In this document: piece by piece, positions 10,701-18,400 of the stretch
How positions within the stretch are numbered: position 1 is the first letter of the stretch
Layout of the letters: each line of letters starts with the position of its first letter
DNA from: Shinella sp. WSJ-2
GTDB lineage: Bacteria > Pseudomonadota > Alphaproteobacteria > Rhizobiales > Rhizobiaceae
Direction: 5' to 3'
NCBI RefSeq assembly: GCF_003432075.1
Contig: NZ_QWBU01000008.1
Coordinates: forward strand, 124,001 to 188,000
DNA length: 64,000 bases
Translations under genes and position numbers: made by a program
The notes under the pieces: model-generated
Database searches by the model: none
The model's input: the letters and a program-made list of their open reading frames with translations, nothing else
Told to the model about the DNA's origin: nothing

Positions 10701-11229
10701 GCATGCCGCGTCCACCGCCGCCCCAGGAGGCTTTCAGCATGACGGGATAGCCGATCTCGGCGGCGAGACGGTGGATCTCCGCTTCGTCATCCGGCAGCGG
10801 ATCGGTGGCCGGCACGACCGGAACACCGACGGAGATCGCCAGATTGCGCGCGGCCACCTTGTTGCCGAGCTGGCGCATGGTCGACGGGCGCGGGCCGATG
10901 AAAGTGATGCCGGCGGCATCGCAAGCATCGACGAATTCCGGGCTTTCCGAGAGAAGGCCGTAACCGGGATGGATCGCATCCGCGCCGGAAAGCTTGGCGA
11001 CACGGATGACCTCCTCGATCGACAGATAACTTTCGATGGGGCCGAGATCACGCGTGAGATGCGGGCCGCGGCCGATCTGGTAGCTCTCGTCCGCCTTGAA
11101 TCGGTGCAGCGCCAGTTTGTCCTCTTCCGCCCATATCGCAACTGTTTTCAGACCGAGTTCATTGGCCGCGCGGAACACGCGGATGGCGATTTCGGATCGG
11201 TTGGCGACAAGGATCTTGGAAATGGGCAA
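7771..11229 (-). CDS. pyc: Pyruvate carboxylase
   Basis: Biotin enzyme that carboxylates pyruvate to oxaloacetate with ATP and bicarbonate, an anaplerotic step. The 1152-residue single chain has biotin carboxylase first (ISKILVANRSEIAIRVFRAANELG at the start, GGGGRGMR ATP loop, MEVNPRIQVEHTVTE-like FIEVNPRIQVEHTV), then the carboxyltransferase barrel (TDTTMRDAHQSLLATRMRTHD; ALKDMAGL; HFHTHDTSG), an allosteric/tetramer linker, and the C-terminal biotinyl domain with the biotinylated Lys in EAMKMET near residue 1117. The frame is open to 11451, but TTG 11229 preceded by GAGGAG with 7-base spacing gives the family start PISKILVANRSE. Length agrees with the Rhizobium etli enzyme, about 1154 residues. 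Confidence 0.96.
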   Translation of the reverse strand: MPISKILVANRSEIAIRVFRAANELGLKTVAIWAEEDKLALHRFKADESYQIGRGPHLTRDLGPIESYLSIEEVIRVAKLSGADAIHPGYGLLSESPEFVDACDAAGITFIGPRPSTMRQLGNKVAARNLAISVGVPVVPATDPLPDDEAEIHRLAAEIGYPVMLKASWGGGGRGMRAIRDPKELIREVTEAKREAKAAFGKDEVYLEKLVERARHVESQILGDTHGNVVHLFERDCSIQRRNQKVVERAPAPYLTEAQRQELANYSLKIGQATNYIGAGTVEYLMDVESGKFYFIEVNPRIQVEHTVTEVVTGIDIVKAQIHILDGEAIGTPESGVPAQENIRLNGHALQCRITTEDPEQNFIPDYGRITGYRSAAGFGIRLDGGTAYTGAYITRYYDPLLVKVTASGSTAAEAITRMDRALREFRIRGVATNLTFLEAIIGHEAFRDNTYTTRFIDTTPELFQQVKRQDRATKLLTYIADVTVNGHPEAKGRPKPPSDAAKPVVPYINGDIPDGTKQKLDELGPKKFAEWLRGQKQVLLTDTTMRDAHQSLLATRMRTHDIARVAGTYARALPQLFSLECWGGATFDVSMRFLTEDPWERLARIREDAPNLLLQMLLRGANGVGYKNYPDNVVKYFVRQAAKGGIDVFRVFDCLNWVDNMRVSMDAVAEEGRICEATICYTGDLLNAARPKYDLKYYTNLAGELEKAGAHMIALKDMAGLLKPAAARVLFKALREATDLPIHFHTHDTSGIAAATVLAAVDAGVDVVDAAMDALSGNTSQPCLGSIVEALRGSERDPGLDPEWIRRISFYWEAVRFQYAAFESDLKGPASEVYLHEMPGGQFTNLKEQARSLGLETKWHKVAQAYADANQMFGDIVKVTPSSKVVGDMALMMVSQDLTVADVENPARDIAFPDSVVSMLKGDLGQPPGGWPAALQKKVLKGEEAYTAVPGSLLPPADLAAERKAIEDKLERPVDDFEFASYLMYPKVFTDYALAVDTYGPVSVLPTPAYFYGLAPGEELQPELEKGVSLVILHQATSEPDAQGMVKVFFELNGQPRLIKVPDRNRAATSAVRRKADNGNAAHLGAPMPGVISTVSVSAGQSVKAGDVLLSIEAMKMETALHAEKDGTISEVLVRAGDQIDAKDLLIVYGA

Positions 11230-11283
11230 GTCGAACTCCTCAAGACTTGGAAAACGGGAAATGCTGCACCCGCGAAGAGAATT

Positions 11284-11296
11284 ATTAGCGGCTAAT
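11284..11296. promoter_or_regulatory. Short palindrome in the pyc-expR intergenic region
   Basis: ATTAGC-G-GCTAAT, a perfect 6-bp dyad 55 bp upstream of the pyc start, in the only stretch that can hold the pyc promoter. Its role is not known. Confidence 0.25.
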
Positions 11297-11434
11297 TTCC
11301 AAAGTGCAATTTTGTAGTCGTCATGGAACAAAAGATTTGCGCCGCTGGAAACAATCCAATCGGCCGCTAGGGGCGGTTTTTCGCCATAGATCCTTTTGAA
11401 ACAAACAGTTGATGCTGAGAGCCAAAAGCCCGTC

Positions 11435-12175
11435 TTACGAGACGAGGCCAAGCCGGAAGGCGATGGCGACAGCGTGGTGACGATTGCGCGCGCTAAGCTT
11501 CTCCTGGATGCCGTTCATGTACCAGTCGACCGTATGGCTGGAGATGCCGAGAATCCGGCCGATGTCAGGCGATGTCAGGCCCTCGGCCAATAGACTCAAC
11601 GCCTCCATTTCGCGACGCGTCAATTCGACGTCGACGATGGCCGAAAGCCGCGCCGCCATATCGGGATCGGCGATATGGATCAGTTTCCAGTACAGCCGTC
11701 GGGCAATGCTGTCGAAAAGGCCGAGCTCGACGCTTTCGAGCTCGACCGGTTTACCACCGAGGCTGAGGCTGCCGACAAGGCCGCGCCGTCCGTGCACGGG
11801 AAAGATGTACCCGTCCTCCAGCCCGTTCTGCCGCGCATCCACCATCATGCGCTCCATGCGCTTGCGGTGCGGGCTGGTGCGAAAAGCGCTCAACGTATCG
11901 CGCCAACGGAAGCCGGTCTGGGCATGGCCGAGATAGCGCACGGTCGGGTCGACCTGCATGTAGCGTTTCTTAAGATAGGTTTCCGGCCAGTCTTGCGGCC
12001 AGCGACCGGCGAGGATGAGGTCCGACAGGGTCTCGGCCGGCTTGGGCGCCCGGTTCAGCCAGTAATAGTCGAAACCATAAAGCGTCAGCAGACGCTCGAA
12101 TTCGGCCGTTGTCTCCTCACGACCGCGCAACTCGTCGATCAGTGCAAGGAACTGCACCAGCACGTTGATCTTCAT
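11435..12175 (-). CDS. expR: LuxR-type quorum-sensing regulator, ExpR-like solo
   Basis: Transcription factor of 246 residues with an N-terminal acyl-homoserine-lactone domain and a C-terminal LuxR helix-turn-helix. The ligand-pocket residues of TraR (W57, Y61, D70, P71, W85) are matched with identical spacing by W63, Y67, D76, P77 and W91. The DNA-binding end reads LTRREMEALSLLAEGLTSPDIGRILGISSHTVDWYMNGIQEKL. The order pyc-expR-ndvA is the same as in S. meliloti, where expR sits between these genes, so the symbol rests on synteny plus domain type. ATG 12175 has an AGGG site; the frame extends to 12241. No luxI-type synthase is in the window, so the signal must come from another locus or another cell. 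Confidence 0.8.
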   Translation of the reverse strand: MKINVLVQFLALIDELRGREETTAEFERLLTLYGFDYYWLNRAPKPAETLSDLILAGRWPQDWPETYLKKRYMQVDPTVRYLGHAQTGFRWRDTLSAFRTSPHRKRMERMMVDARQNGLEDGYIFPVHGRRGLVGSLSLGGKPVELESVELGLFDSIARRLYWKLIHIADPDMAARLSAIVDVELTRREMEALSLLAEGLTSPDIGRILGISSHTVDWYMNGIQEKLSARNRHHAVAIAFRLGLVS

Positions 12176-12355
12176 ATGCCCTGCGCGGGAAGCGCCCCAT
12201 TCCAACTCGGAGAAATAACCGGCCCTGTTCCGGCCAGTCATGTCCCATTCATGTTACCCCGCATACACTTGGCAGGATCGAATGATGAAAATCAATCGGA
12301 TAAGGACGTCACGGCGCGCAATTCTCAAGACATCACGCAACATTTCATAGGAGTC

Positions 12356-12403
12356 ATGAAATTTGCGCTGCCGTGGAGAACTTTCGCCCCTTGCGCTGCT
12401 TAA
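12356..12403 (+). CDS. Possible 15-residue leader peptide upstream of ndvA
   Basis: ATG-AAA-TTT to TAA encodes MKFALPWRTFAPCAA. AGGAG lies two bases before the ATG, and both sit in a perfect dyad: ATTTCAT (12342-12348) and ATGAAAT (12356-12362). The dyad could instead be an operator for the divergent expR/ndvA promoters. Translation is unproven and the spacing is short. Confidence 0.22.
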   Translation: MKFALPWRTFAPCAA

Positions 12404-12475
12404 CGCCCGTAGCGAAGGGATCGAGGGTGCGTGTATCGCACTGCACAATAGGTTTTGCCCGGAAAGGCCGCATTC

Positions 12476-14233
12476 GTGTCTTTGTTTCAGGTCTATGCAC
12501 GGGCGCTCAGTTATCTGAGCGTCTACAAGCTCAGGGTAGGCTCGGTCGTTGCCGCCAACGTCGTGCTCGCCGTGATCGCCATTGCCGAACCGATCCTGTT
12601 CGGCCGTATCGTCGATGCCATCTCCACACAGGGCAATGTCACCCCGATGTTGCTGATGTGGGCGGGCTTTGGCTTGTTCAACACCATCGCTTTCGTGCTC
12701 GTCGCCCGCGAGGCCGACCGGCTGGCTCATGGCCGCCGCGCCAGCCTGCTGACGGAAGCCTTCGGCCGCATCATTTCCATGCCGCTCGCCTGGCACAGCC
12801 AGCGCGGCACCTCCAATGCGCTTCACACGCTGCTGCGCGCCTGCGAAACGCTGTTCGGCCTCTGGCTCGAATTCATGCGCACGCATCTGGCGACCGCCGT
12901 GGCGCTCGTTCTGCTCGTGCCCACCGCTTTCGCGATGGATTACCGCCTTTCGCTGGTGCTCGTCGTGCTCGGCGCGCTCTACGTGCTGATCGGCAAGGTC
13001 GTGATGAACCGCACCCGCGAGGGTCAGGCCTCGGTCGAGAACCACTATCACACCGTCTTCTCGCATGTGTCGGACTCCATCAGCAACGTGTCGGTCGTGC
13101 ACAGCTACAACCGCATCGAGGCAGAGACGCGCGAGCTGAAGCGCTTTGCCGAGCGGCTGATCAATGCCCAGTATCCGGTGCTCGACTGGTGGGCGCTTGC
13201 CAGCGCGCTGAACCGCATCGCCTCGACCATTTCGATGATGACCATCCTCGTCATCGGCACGGTTCTGGTGCAGCGCGGCGAGATCAAGGTGGGTGACGTC
13301 ATCGCCTTCATCGGCTTTGCCGGCCTGCTCATCGGTCGCCTCGACCAGATGAAAGCCTTCGTCACGCAGATTTTCGAGGCCCGTTCGAAGCTTGAGGACT
13401 TCTTCACGCTGGAAGATGCCGTGAAGGAACGCGAAGAGCCGGCAGGTGCCGGGGATCTCGGTGAGGTCAAGGGCCGGGTCGAGTTCCGCAATATCAGCTT
13501 CGACTTCGCCAATGCCACCCAGGGCGTGCGCGACGTCTCGTTCACCGCCGAGGCCGGTCAGACGGTCGCCATCGTCGGCCCGACGGGTGCCGGCAAGACG
13601 ACGCTGGTCAACCTCTTGCAGCGCGTCTACGAGCCGCAATCTGGCCAGATCCTCATCGACGGCATCGATATTTCGACGGTGACGCGCAAGTCGCTGCGCC
13701 GTTCGATCGCCACCGTCTTCCAGGATGCGGGCCTGCTCAACCGCTCGATCTCCGAGAATATCCGTCTCGGCCGCGAGGGTGCGACAGAAGAGGAGATCAT
13801 GGCGGCGGCGGAAGCGGCGGCGGCGAACGACTTCATCGTCTCGCGCCAAAGCGGCTATGACACCCATGTCGGCGAGCGCGGTAACCGCCTGTCGGGCGGC
13901 GAACGCCAGCGCATCGCCATTGCGCGCGCCATCTTGAAGAACGCGCCGATCCTCGTTCTTGACGAGGCGACGAGCGCACTCGACGTGGAGACGGAAGCCC
14001 GCGTGAAGGCGGCGATCGACCAGCTGCGCCGCAACCGCACGACCTTCATCATCGCGCACCGCCTCTCGACGGTCCGCGAGGCCGATCTCGTGGTGTTCAT
14101 GGATCACGGCCAGATCGCCGAGATGGGTACCTTTAACGATCTCAGCCAGAGCAACGGCCGCTTCGCCGCCCTGCTGCGCGCCAGTGGCATCCTGACGGAC
14201 GACGACGTGCGCAAGAGCCACACGGCGGCCTGA
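12476..14233 (+). CDS. ndvA: Cyclic beta-1,2-glucan ABC exporter NdvA/ChvA
   Basis: Fused membrane and ATPase ABC transporter (585 residues) that moves cyclic beta-1,2-glucan from cytoplasm to periplasm; loss impairs nodule invasion or virulence in rhizobia and Agrobacterium. The first ~310 residues hold six membrane helices (ANVVLAVIAIAEPILFGRIVDAIS, then EADRLAHGRRASLLTEAFGRIISMPLAWH). The ATPase half has Walker A GPTGAGKTT, the Q-loop FQDAGLLNRSI, signature LSGGERQR and Walker B ILVLDEATSALD. GTG 12476 with GGAAAGG upstream gives the family start SLFQVYARAL; a TTG at 12455 is less likely. It converges on opgC-ndvB, so exporter, synthase and modifier genes are adjacent. Confidence 0.94.
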   Translation: MSLFQVYARALSYLSVYKLRVGSVVAANVVLAVIAIAEPILFGRIVDAISTQGNVTPMLLMWAGFGLFNTIAFVLVAREADRLAHGRRASLLTEAFGRIISMPLAWHSQRGTSNALHTLLRACETLFGLWLEFMRTHLATAVALVLLVPTAFAMDYRLSLVLVVLGALYVLIGKVVMNRTREGQASVENHYHTVFSHVSDSISNVSVVHSYNRIEAETRELKRFAERLINAQYPVLDWWALASALNRIASTISMMTILVIGTVLVQRGEIKVGDVIAFIGFAGLLIGRLDQMKAFVTQIFEARSKLEDFFTLEDAVKEREEPAGAGDLGEVKGRVEFRNISFDFANATQGVRDVSFTAEAGQTVAIVGPTGAGKTTLVNLLQRVYEPQSGQILIDGIDISTVTRKSLRRSIATVFQDAGLLNRSISENIRLGREGATEEEIMAAAEAAAANDFIVSRQSGYDTHVGERGNRLSGGERQRIAIARAILKNAPILVLDEATSALDVETEARVKAAIDQLRRNRTTFIIAHRLSTVREADLVVFMDHGQIAEMGTFNDLSQSNGRFAALLRASGILTDDDVRKSHTAA

Positions 14234-14268
14234 GCCTCAGGGCCCACGCTTCGGGCTGACCGCCCCTT

Positions 14269-15435
14269 CTAACCGGCAGGGCCTCGAACGCCCTGCCGTT
14301 TTGCGTTGGTGCTGGCGATCACGGCGGCCTGCCAGTCGAGATACCGCGCATAGACGAAATGCAGCGCGATGCCGGCCAGCGCATAGAGCGTGCCCAGGAC
14401 GGGGCTCTTGCCTGTGACGAACATCATCACCTGCCCGACCATGGCGAGGATCGTGCCGAAGATGAAGACGGCGAGCGAATGACGGCCGACGGCCACCAAC
14501 GGGTGGGAGAGTGGCAGCGCTGCCCAGTTCGACAGGACAGGGATTGTCGCCACAAGATAGGCGCCGGCCAGCACGTGCAGGAGGCGGGTGGTCGAGAGGA
14601 AGGTCTTGTCGAAGCCGGTCAGCACGGCAGGCAGGCCGTAGGAGAAATCGATGTTCCACCAGGAAAACACGACCCAGAGCATCGAGACGAAGAGATAGGC
14701 GGCGGACAGCACCGTCAGAACGCTGTTGCGGGGAATGCCGGCCCGTTTCGCCCTGAGCACGCCGACGAAGCCGATGACGAAGAGGAACTGCCAGGACAGC
14801 GGGTTGAGGAACCATTTGCCGTCGTCGAGGAAGTTCGAGGGCGCGATCTGCCAGATGCCGGCGCAGAGCCAGAGCGTGCCGGAGACGGCGAGCAGAAGCA
14901 GGGCGCTCTGCCGGTAGAGCCAGAGAAATCCGGGCAGCATCAGAAACAGCACGGCATACATCGAGAGGATGTTGTTGTAACCGAACTGGTGGCCGAGCAG
15001 CACCATGCTGACAACGCCCTGCTCCGTGCGATCGACGACGGCGCGCAGGTTGATTTCCGAGATCAAGTCCGGTCGCTCGAACCACAGGGCGCCGCCCGCG
15101 AAGATCGCGAAAGTCAGGATGCTCGTCATGATATGGGCGACATAGAGCGTCAGCGCCCGGCGCAGGATGCGCAGCGTCACCGCCAGCCGCTCGCCGACGG
15201 CAAAACGCGCGCCGTAGGCAAGCCCCACCGACATGCCGGAAATCAGCACGAAGGCCTCGGCCGAATCGGAAAAGCCGAAATTCTTGTGCGTTAGGTGTTC
15301 CAGATATTGGCCCGGAACGTGATTGACGAAGATCGTCAGAAGGGCGATGGCCCTGAAAACATCGAGGCGCGTGTCGCGTTGCCGCGGCACGGCGCCCGTC
15401 AGTCCGGTTTTGTCTGTCATGTCAGTCTGATCCAC
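14269..15435 (-). CDS. opgC: OpgC-type glucan succinyltransferase, integral membrane acyltransferase
   Basis: Predicted to add succinyl groups to periplasmic glucans, giving them negative charge. The 388-residue protein is very hydrophobic, with about ten membrane segments. It opens with the OpgC/acyltransferase-3 signature RDTRLDVFRAIALLTIFVNHVPGQYLEHLTHKNFGFSDSAEAFVLISGMSVGL (described in part), including the conserved His of FVNH and the SGMSVGLAYG turn. It starts 10 bp after the ndvB stop, so the two form an operon, and it lies tail to tail with ndvA (36 bp apart). The start is GTG 15435 or ATG 15420; neither has a strong ribosome site, consistent with coupling to ndvB. Confidence 0.85.
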   Translation of the reverse strand: MDQTDMTDKTGLTGAVPRQRDTRLDVFRAIALLTIFVNHVPGQYLEHLTHKNFGFSDSAEAFVLISGMSVGLAYGARFAVGERLAVTLRILRRALTLYVAHIMTSILTFAIFAGGALWFERPDLISEINLRAVVDRTEQGVVSMVLLGHQFGYNNILSMYAVLFLMLPGFLWLYRQSALLLLAVSGTLWLCAGIWQIAPSNFLDDGKWFLNPLSWQFLFVIGFVGVLRAKRAGIPRNSVLTVLSAAYLFVSMLWVVFSWWNIDFSYGLPAVLTGFDKTFLSTTRLLHVLAGAYLVATIPVLSNWAALPLSHPLVAVGRHSLAVFIFGTILAMVGQVMMFVTGKSPVLGTLYALAGIALHFVYARYLDWQAAVIASTNAKRQGVRGPAG

Positions 15436-15444
15436 ATCTGCGGA

Positions 15445-18400
15445 TCAGAGCAAATAACCCTCGTTTGAAGATTTGATGACGGTGCCGTTCACATTAGCGA
15501 GCCATCCACCATCGTCACCGCGATCGACGCGGATCGTGATCTTCTTGCCATCGATGGTTAGCGTCGCGCCGTAGCCGTTCCAGGAAGAGGGCAGGACCGG
15601 ATTGACGAAGAGGCGGTCACCTTCCTTGCGGATGCCGAGGATGCCCTCGACGGCCGCGCGGTAGAGCAGGCCCGCGGAACCGGTGTACCAACTCCAGCCG
15701 CCCTGCCCGGTGCGCTCGCCTTCGCCATAGACGTCAGCGGCAACCACATAGGGCTCGACGCGATAGCGTTCCGCCGCGTCCGGATCGAGCGCATGCTTGA
15801 CCGGATTGAGGATGTCGAAGCAGGCAAAGGCATCATCGGCCCGGCCCTGACGCGCCAGAGCCAGCACGACCCAGGTCGCAGCATGGGTATATTGTCCGCC
15901 GTTTTCGCGAACACCTGGCGGATAGGCCTTGATGTAACCCGGATCCTGCGGCGTCTCGGCAAGCGGCGGGGTGAACAGGCGGATGATGCCGTTTTCCCGG
16001 TCGACGAGGTTTTCCAGCACCGCATCCATCGCCTGGCGCGAGCGTTCCGCATCGCCCTCGCCGGAGAGCACGCTCCAGCTCTGCGCGATGGAATCGATGC
16101 GGCATTCGGCGCTTTCCGACGAGCCCAGCGGCGTGCCGTCGTCGAAATAGCCACGGCGATAATAGCCGCCATCCCAGCCCGCCGTTTCCAGCGCCTGCTT
16201 GAGACGGCCGAGATGGCCTTCCCAGGCTTCGGCGCGACCATTGTCACCGCGATCGCGGGCGATGGCACTGAAGCCGCGCAGCGTGCCAGCGAGGAACCAG
16301 CCGAGCCATACGCTGGTGCCGCGGCCGGCTTCGCCGACGCGGTTCATGCCGTCGTTCCAGTCGCCGCCCAGAATGAGCGGCAGGCCGTTTTCGCCGGTGC
16401 GCTTGATCGCAAGATCGAGCGCACGGGCGCAATGCTCGTAAAGCGAGGCCTCTTCAGAGGAGCGGCCCGGTTTGTAGAAGGAATCGTGCTGGCCCTCGGC
16501 AAGCGGCTGCCCCTCGATGAAGGCGAGCTTTTCGTCGAGTACGGCGCGGTCACCCGAGGCGCGGCAATAATACTCCACGGCATGGGCAAGCCAGACCACA
16601 TCGTCGGAGATCATGGTGCGCACACCGGCGCCGCTGTCCGGCAGCCACCAATGCTGCACATCGCCCTCGATAAACTGGCGCGAGGCGGCGTTGAGGATCT
16701 GCCGGCGGGCAAGCTCCGGCCGGTGCAGCACGAAGGCGAGCGTATCCTGCAACTGGTCGCGGAAGCCGTAGGCGCCACTGGCCTGATAGAAGGCCGAGCG
16801 CGCCATGATGCGGCAGCCGAGCGCCTGATAGGGCAGCCAGTCATTGACCATGCGGTCGAGCGCGGCATCGGGCGTCTTGACCTGCAAGGTACCGGTGAAG
16901 TCTTCCCAGAAGGCCCGCACCGCCACCATGACGGCGTCGAAATCCGCCGCGCGGCTCTTCTCGGCCAGCGCCTTGGCGCTTTCCGCATCCGCGGTATCGC
17001 CGAGCACGAAGATGAGCTCGCGCTTCTCGTCGGGCTTCAGCACGATATCGACGGATAGTGCCGCGCAGGGATCCCCCATGCCGTCGGCCGCACCCGAAAG
17101 GGCAAGGCCCGCCGCAAGGGCCGCAGGCGACGCGATATCGCCCTTGCCGATGAAATCGCGGCGTTTGGCCGTGAAGCCCGCAAGCGGCGCATCGACAGCA
17201 AAGAAGCTGGTCCGACCGGCAAAATCGAAACTGTAGGGATTGGTGGCGAAAAGAGCGCTGGTCTCTTCGTCATGGCTGGTCAGGATGAACGGCGCCGTCT
17301 TGACGGGATTGTTGCCAAGCACCCATTCGACATAGCCGAAGACCGAGAGATTGCGTTCCGTGTCGCCGGTGTTCTTCACGACGAGGCGCGAATATTTCAC
17401 CGGATCCTCGGGATCGACCGTCTGCACGAGATCGAGCTCGATGCCGTCCTCCCAACTGCGGAAGGCAGTGTAGCCGAGACCGTGCCAGGTCTCGAACTTC
17501 ACCGACGGACGCTGCGACAGCGCCGCGAACGGCGTCATCACGGTCCCGCGATCGCGATCGCGCACATAGAAGGCCTCGCCGGGGCGGTTGACGACCGGGT
17601 CGTTCGTCCAGGGCGTCAGCTGAAAATCGCGCGAATTGCGGCTCCAGGTGAAACCCGCGCCCTCGGCCGAAACGTGGAAGCCGAAGTCCCTGTTGGCGAT
17701 GACGTTGATCCACGGCTGGGGCGTCGCCGCTCCGCCGCGCAGGCGCACCGCATATTCGCGGCGATCGGCGTTGAAACCGCCGAAACCGTTCCAGAAGGTC
17801 AGGCCCTCGCCGTCGATGGCAACCGGCTCCGTGGTAGAAGGAGCTGGCAGCTTTGGAACGACGATTTCGGCCTTCACATCGTCTTCACCACGCGGCGTGG
17901 AGAAGAGCATCGCCATGCGGTTGATCTGGTCGGAGAGCGTGCCGTTGCGCGCATGGAAGACGGCGCGGGCGGTGGCCAAGAGCGCCTGCCAGGTGGAAAC
18001 CTCCATCAGGTCGCGGCGCACTGCGAAGATATGCTGGCGCATGCCGTCGGACTGGCCGCGCAGGCGCAGATTCTCGCACATCTGGTCAAGCGTGTGCTGC
18101 ATGTCCTGCGCATAGGAGGATGCGCGCTCGTTGAGGATGACCAGATCGGCCGTCACGCCGCGGTGGCGCAGATACTCCTGCGCGCGCAGCGCCTCGCGGG
18201 CAACGTCGAGATCGATCTCGTCGTTGATGCGCAGGACGAAGATCGGGAAATCGCCCGAAATCGCCAGCGGCCACAGCGCCGACTGGGCCGTCAGCCCCGT
18301 CTGGATCGTGCCGGCATCGGCACGCAGGTGCATGTCGGGATAGGTGAGGTAGCGGCCGAGCGTCTGGAAGCTCGCCGCCTCCTGCGAGGTCACGCCGATA

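Noticed and set aside
8986-11295. 769-codon open frame antisense to pyc
   Set aside because: A shadow of the pyruvate carboxylase gene; no domain recognised, and the codon pattern is explained by the opposite strand.
12254-14221. 655-codon open frame antisense to ndvA
   Set aside because: The same kind of shadow: a full overlap with a conserved ABC exporter and low-complexity translation.
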